Origin: Centroberyx gerrardi
Lineage: Eukaryota > Chordata > Actinopteri > Beryciformes > Berycidae
Direction of reading: 5' to 3'
Length of the DNA stretch: 64,000 nucleotides
NCBI RefSeq assembly: GCF_048128805.1
Contig: NC_136000.1
Coordinates: forward strand, 11,434,354-11,498,353
Below, one piece after another: positions 60,401 to 64,000 of the stretch; the stretch's first letter is position 1; every line of letters starts with the position of its first letter. The notes under the pieces are model-generated. The model saw only the letters and a list, made by a program, of their open reading frames with translations, ran no database searches and was not told the DNA's origin. The position numbers and the translations under genes are program-made.

Positions 60401-63400
60401 TGTTGCTTAGTAAACTAAAATCAGTTCTTTTAAAGGGAAAGAGGAAAACCCCTCACCTTATGTCAGAAGCAGTGTCCCCAGGAAGTGCACAGGGTACTGA
60501 GCCTTGTCTCAAGAAGAGCAGGGGTGACTCAGACATGGAGATGTTGAAGACTAATGATTCAATTAGATGTGTCCTGGACACAAGCATGGGTGCTGAGGAA
60601 GTTTCACAGACGCTGTCAATCGACCCAAAGTTTGCAGAGGCCCTAGGCTTGACCCCTAAAGCGATGCCAGATAAGGTGCAGAAAACTCAGTGTCAGGATA
60701 CTCAATTGAGAAGAGACTCATCAAGCATACAGGAACAAACCATTTCAGACAAACAACCTCAGACCATACAAAGGCCTTCTTCAATTTTAATAGGGAAGGG
60801 TCGGATGAAAACACTCAAAAAGCATCAAGATGTGTCCTCAGAATACATAAAAAAGAAATGTAAGTCATATCTCAAAATTCTGATATTTATAATGCTTATT
60901 CTATTCATACCACCGTTGTGTAAAATGTCCTCAGGATTGTAAATAATGGTTGACATTGCTAACTGACTGAACCCTTTCTTGTCTCTTTCACTTTCGCAAC
61001 TGCCCATGGTCTGCTATAGCTGCTATTTATTGCTTTTGCTTTTCTCTTGCTTTGTGTTAGCATTTTGCCAATCTCAAGCATCTACACCCAAAAGTAGCAT
61101 GATTGTCTCAATAAAACAATCCCTTTGTTTGGAAAAAAAAAAAAAGTAAATTTGATAAAATGGCATAGCTTGCATGACTAGTTCATAATTGTAATATATT
61201 GGTATAATTGTAAAGTATTAATTGCTTTCAATATGCTACTTTTTTATCTTCATGCAGTTTCTCTTTTTCTCCTCTGTTTTGTCTTCACAGGGTGGTTGCA
61301 TTTTCAAACAGCAGCTTCTTTTGCCAGTGAAAAGCTCAAATACAAAGCTTGTACTAGGAACAATTCAGTCAGGAAGAATCTGAAGGAAAAAATGCACACT
61401 GCTTGCTCATCTACAGATGCTTTGACCTTACTTGCTGACTTGGCACTCAGTGGCAGTAATAACCAGGTTCCACAACAGCCAGACCCGGCACTTGAGAGAA
61501 AACTTGACTCAAGTTTGGATATGTGTGACCTTACAAAAGATGTTACCAGTGCTGAACAAGAGTCAGTTCTTCATGCTCTGCTGAGGCAGCCTGCTGCTAG
61601 GCCCAGTCTTAAATCTCCTTCACCAAAAGGTCTTATGGGAAGCAATGATGTGGTTGTTTTGATATCTAAAGAGCATGCTTACTCATTGCCCCCATCTTCC
61701 TCTCTACTGTTGGGTTTGCCAGGCACTTCCTTCCAGGTACCCCCTTTAAGTGGCTCTGCAGGACTGCAGCAGCATCACCAGAATATGTATGGTGATGAAA
61801 TTCAAGCACTACATGCCATTGTCTGTCAGGAAGACAAAAGTGGACACAAACATGGGGCTTCAGCATACCTAACAAAAGACATGGTCCGCAGGAGGAAGTT
61901 CAGACACTCCCGCACCTTTGTTGACAAGGATGGGTCTATCCAAGTTACAAGGCAGTGGAAAGAAAACTATGATTTTAATCTAGACAGCAAGTTTACGAAC
62001 GACCCTAAGGACAAAACTGTCGTCAGAGCCTTGCATGGGTATGTACCTCATGTTACTCATTTATACTAGGAATTTCAACACAAAGTCAAAAATGTAAAAA
62101 AAATATATATATATATTCAAATACATTCAAGGTTACACTTGTATCTAGTTGACAGATGTGTGGTCTATCTGGTAGAATTGACTTAGTCAAGATGACATGT
62201 TAAATCAGTTATTCAAGAGTAAGAGCTAATTTTTGTACCTTTCTTCGACAGCCCATGGGATTTCAGCATTCATGACACCAGTGAAGAGGTGCGACTCATC
62301 GTCCACATGTGGATAGGTCTGTTTTATAGCCGGTCAACAGCCAGGTTCTTTCATATTGACACAAATTTTACATGCCCGTATTCAGAAGAGAGTGATTGTT
62401 TGGAAATGTCCAGTGGAATCATACCAGCTCCAACTCAGTCTGAGGTCAAGGCCGATTCATCTGCTCCTTTACCTACTATAACTTCAGACACTTCAATTTC
62501 TAAAGTTTTGGACCTCAGCAAAAAAGATACACCTGTGGTGAACCAAGGATCTGTGATTTTGGACCTTTCACTGAGAAACCCCAGTGAAGAGATTGCCACT
62601 TCTGATCCACAAGTCAACAGAAAAGAGATTGCTCTGTCTCGTGAACAGACAGAAGCTATTGAAACCTCTAAAGCACCCAAGCTGTTAATGGGACCACATG
62701 AAGCAAGCACATCATGTCCACATCAAGCTGAAAATCAGGCATGTCAGGTTTGGTTTTAATGTTACTTGAATATTGATGACATTATTAATTTATTATGCAC
62801 TGAATGATTTTTTTTTAATGATTTTTTTCCATATGACTTTAAGATGGTCTTTTGATCATAGAGCAATCTAAGGACCAGGTGAAACTGGAATACAAGCTTT
62901 GGTTATCTGGTAATAGCCATAAAAACATCAGCAAAATGTAGCCACTGCTAATGCTAAATGAATGGAAGTCATATGGGCAATCATGACCTGGTTAAAATAT
63001 TGTGCAGAAATACCCTCCTGTAGCATAAGATGCGTTACAGATTATAATCAGTGATGGGAAACTCACAGACCATAAGCCACATATAGGCCTAGCCCCCACA
63101 TCAGTTTCTCATCTATCCATGCAGTAGAAGGCACCAATGCCAAAACCGAATTTTAACCACAATATTGAGACTCCCATGAAACACAGCATTTGGTACTGTT
63201 GGAAAGATGAGTTTCTGCTACTGACATGTATCCTATTGTACTTTTAATGTACATCATCAAAGATGCCTATCAGTTTGAACTGGTTCATACACTATTCCCA
63301 AAGACCTATCTGAATGTCACATAAAAAATAATTTATTATTGATTCTGTTTACTCTTTCTCTTTGCAGTCTTACAGAGAGAGGGTAGACTCTGTAGACATC

Positions 63401-64000
63401 AGTGAGTTGGATGATGATGATGATGTCAAAAGCATCAATGAGAATGAGAGCAAACGTCCCTCACAAAAAGCTGATGCAATCTCTTCTAAAAGTGATGGAA
63501 CCTTCATTCTCTTAAGTGAAGAGATGGCAAATGTATGCATTCAGCCAGAGAATGTTTTGCGAACTCTGGGAATTGTGCATGTTTTACAGGGATCAAACAA
63601 TGAAAAGACAGAAGTGAGAGATTGCGGTGAAAATCGTGGAACTACAGAGATGGATTTGGTGCAACAAGTTGGAATTGATTCGGCCAAAACCATGGAAGAC
63701 AGAGAGGTCGATTCTAACTGTGACTCTGCTGATCTGGTTCACACAGCTGAGCATGATGAAAATGAACGCAAAGATAAACCATATCAAGAAGATCATGTAG
63801 AATCCTCTCCACCAGTGATTCATATAAGTGATGATTCTACAAACAAGGAATCGAATACAGTCTGTGATGCAAATCTTTTGAAAAATGAAGCGCATTTAGC
63901 TGAGGAGGAATCCAAAGCACCCTCACCAGACCAGGATGAAAATGTTAATGAAGATAGGAATCATCATCCAGTACATGATGGTAGTGTCATTGGAGATGAA
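51455..64000 (+). CDS. tasor2: tasor2 (FAM208B), 5' part; runs off the window
   Basis: Sixteen coding exons: 51455-51488, 51794-51942, 52514-52609, 52709-52781, 55294-55385, 55897-56034, 56542-56675, 56816-56832 (17 nt), 57286-57385, 57489-57583, 57683-57786, 57943-58015, 58417-58488, 58661-60859, 61291-62038 and 62252-62747; then 63368 onward, open to the edge. All phases join, giving about 1750 residues (human about 2430). TASOR2 is a paralogue of the HUSH subunit TASOR and is reported in an alternative HUSH-type silencing complex. The start MENTNGG leads into LAPLQSAYLYEESKQSFRYK; residues to about 390 form the TASOR-type pseudo-PARP (DUF3715) region. The 2.2-kb exon is mostly disordered, with basic KKRRKGRGKGSKKSSK and conserved WDLKPIITKCGRILVPHG (about 818). 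Residues about 1375-1403 carry PWDFSIHDTSEEVRLIVHMW. ASB13/NET1 synteny favours TASOR2 over TASOR. Confidence 0.93.
52400..52416. repeat. (AAT)n short microsatellite
   Basis: Five AAT units in a tasor2 intron. Confidence 0.8.
58100..58200. repeat. Fish retroposon tail in tasor2 intron
   Basis: TTTTATTGTCCCAGATGGGC then TGCTGCAGCAAGTATAAAAC, a diverged copy of the family seen near 40980. Confidence 0.45.
61110..61145 (+). terminator. Possible intronic polyadenylation signal in tasor2
   Basis: AATAAA (61110-61115) is followed 17 bp later by 13 consecutive A (61133-61145), within the intron after the 2.2-kb exon. Use would truncate the protein near residue 1125. It may equally be a retroposon remnant or a source of internal priming artefacts. 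Confidence 0.25.

Noticed and set aside
51455..64000. Identity as TASOR (FAM208A) instead of TASOR2
   Set aside because: Neighbouring asb13 and net1 match the human TASOR2 locus, and the sequence blocks recalled fit FAM208B.

Overview
This is a window of teleost fish genomic DNA, most likely from a spiny-rayed (euteleost) species. It has short introns with canonical GT/AG junctions, many (GT/CA)n microsatellites, small hAT-type elements with 8-bp target duplications, and fish-type retroposon tails. Most of the sequence is intergenic or intronic. The coding models below were assembled exon by exon from splice sites, reading phase and remembered family resemblance. No database search was run.

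Layout. (1) 1-1726, + strand: the last three exons of slc35b4 (nucleotide-sugar transporter), followed by its 3' region, which carries a hAT-type MITE. (2) 3356-9270, +: a complete nine-exon MICOS subunit gene of the MIC19/MIC25 family, best called chchd3. Its second exon is 2.16 kb long and inserts about 700 proline-rich residues, including 16 near-identical 14-residue repeats, into a protein normally about 230 residues long. (3) About 9.3-27.6 kb: a long gene-poor stretch with repeats, a CpG-rich promoter-like patch near 10.5-10.9 kb, and an unrecognised minus-strand gene (two supported exons, 14807-16142). (4) 27880-33832, +: a complete twelve-exon net1 (RhoA exchange factor, DH-PH). (5) 39995-44550, -: a complete six-exon asb13 (ankyrin repeats plus SOCS box), tail-to-tail with net1. 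(6) 51455 to the window end, +: tasor2 (formerly FAM208B), first 16 coding exons, about 1750 residues, running off the edge.

Synteny. NET1, ASB13 and TASOR2 are neighbours on human 10p15. SLC35B4 and CHCHD3 lie near each other on human 7q32-33. The window therefore joins two human synteny blocks, and the junction falls in the repeat-rich 9.3-27.6 kb stretch. The genes do not form one pathway: they cover nucleotide-sugar transport, mitochondrial crista organisation, Rho signalling, ubiquitin-ligase substrate recruitment and chromatin silencing.

Most interesting points: the giant repeat exon in chchd3; a hAT element ending 21 bp before a net1 acceptor and another beginning about 10 bp from an asb13 donor; the unrecognised minus-strand gene; a phase-compatible possible alternative first exon of net1 at 10.6 kb; and several mobile-element families with intact ends.
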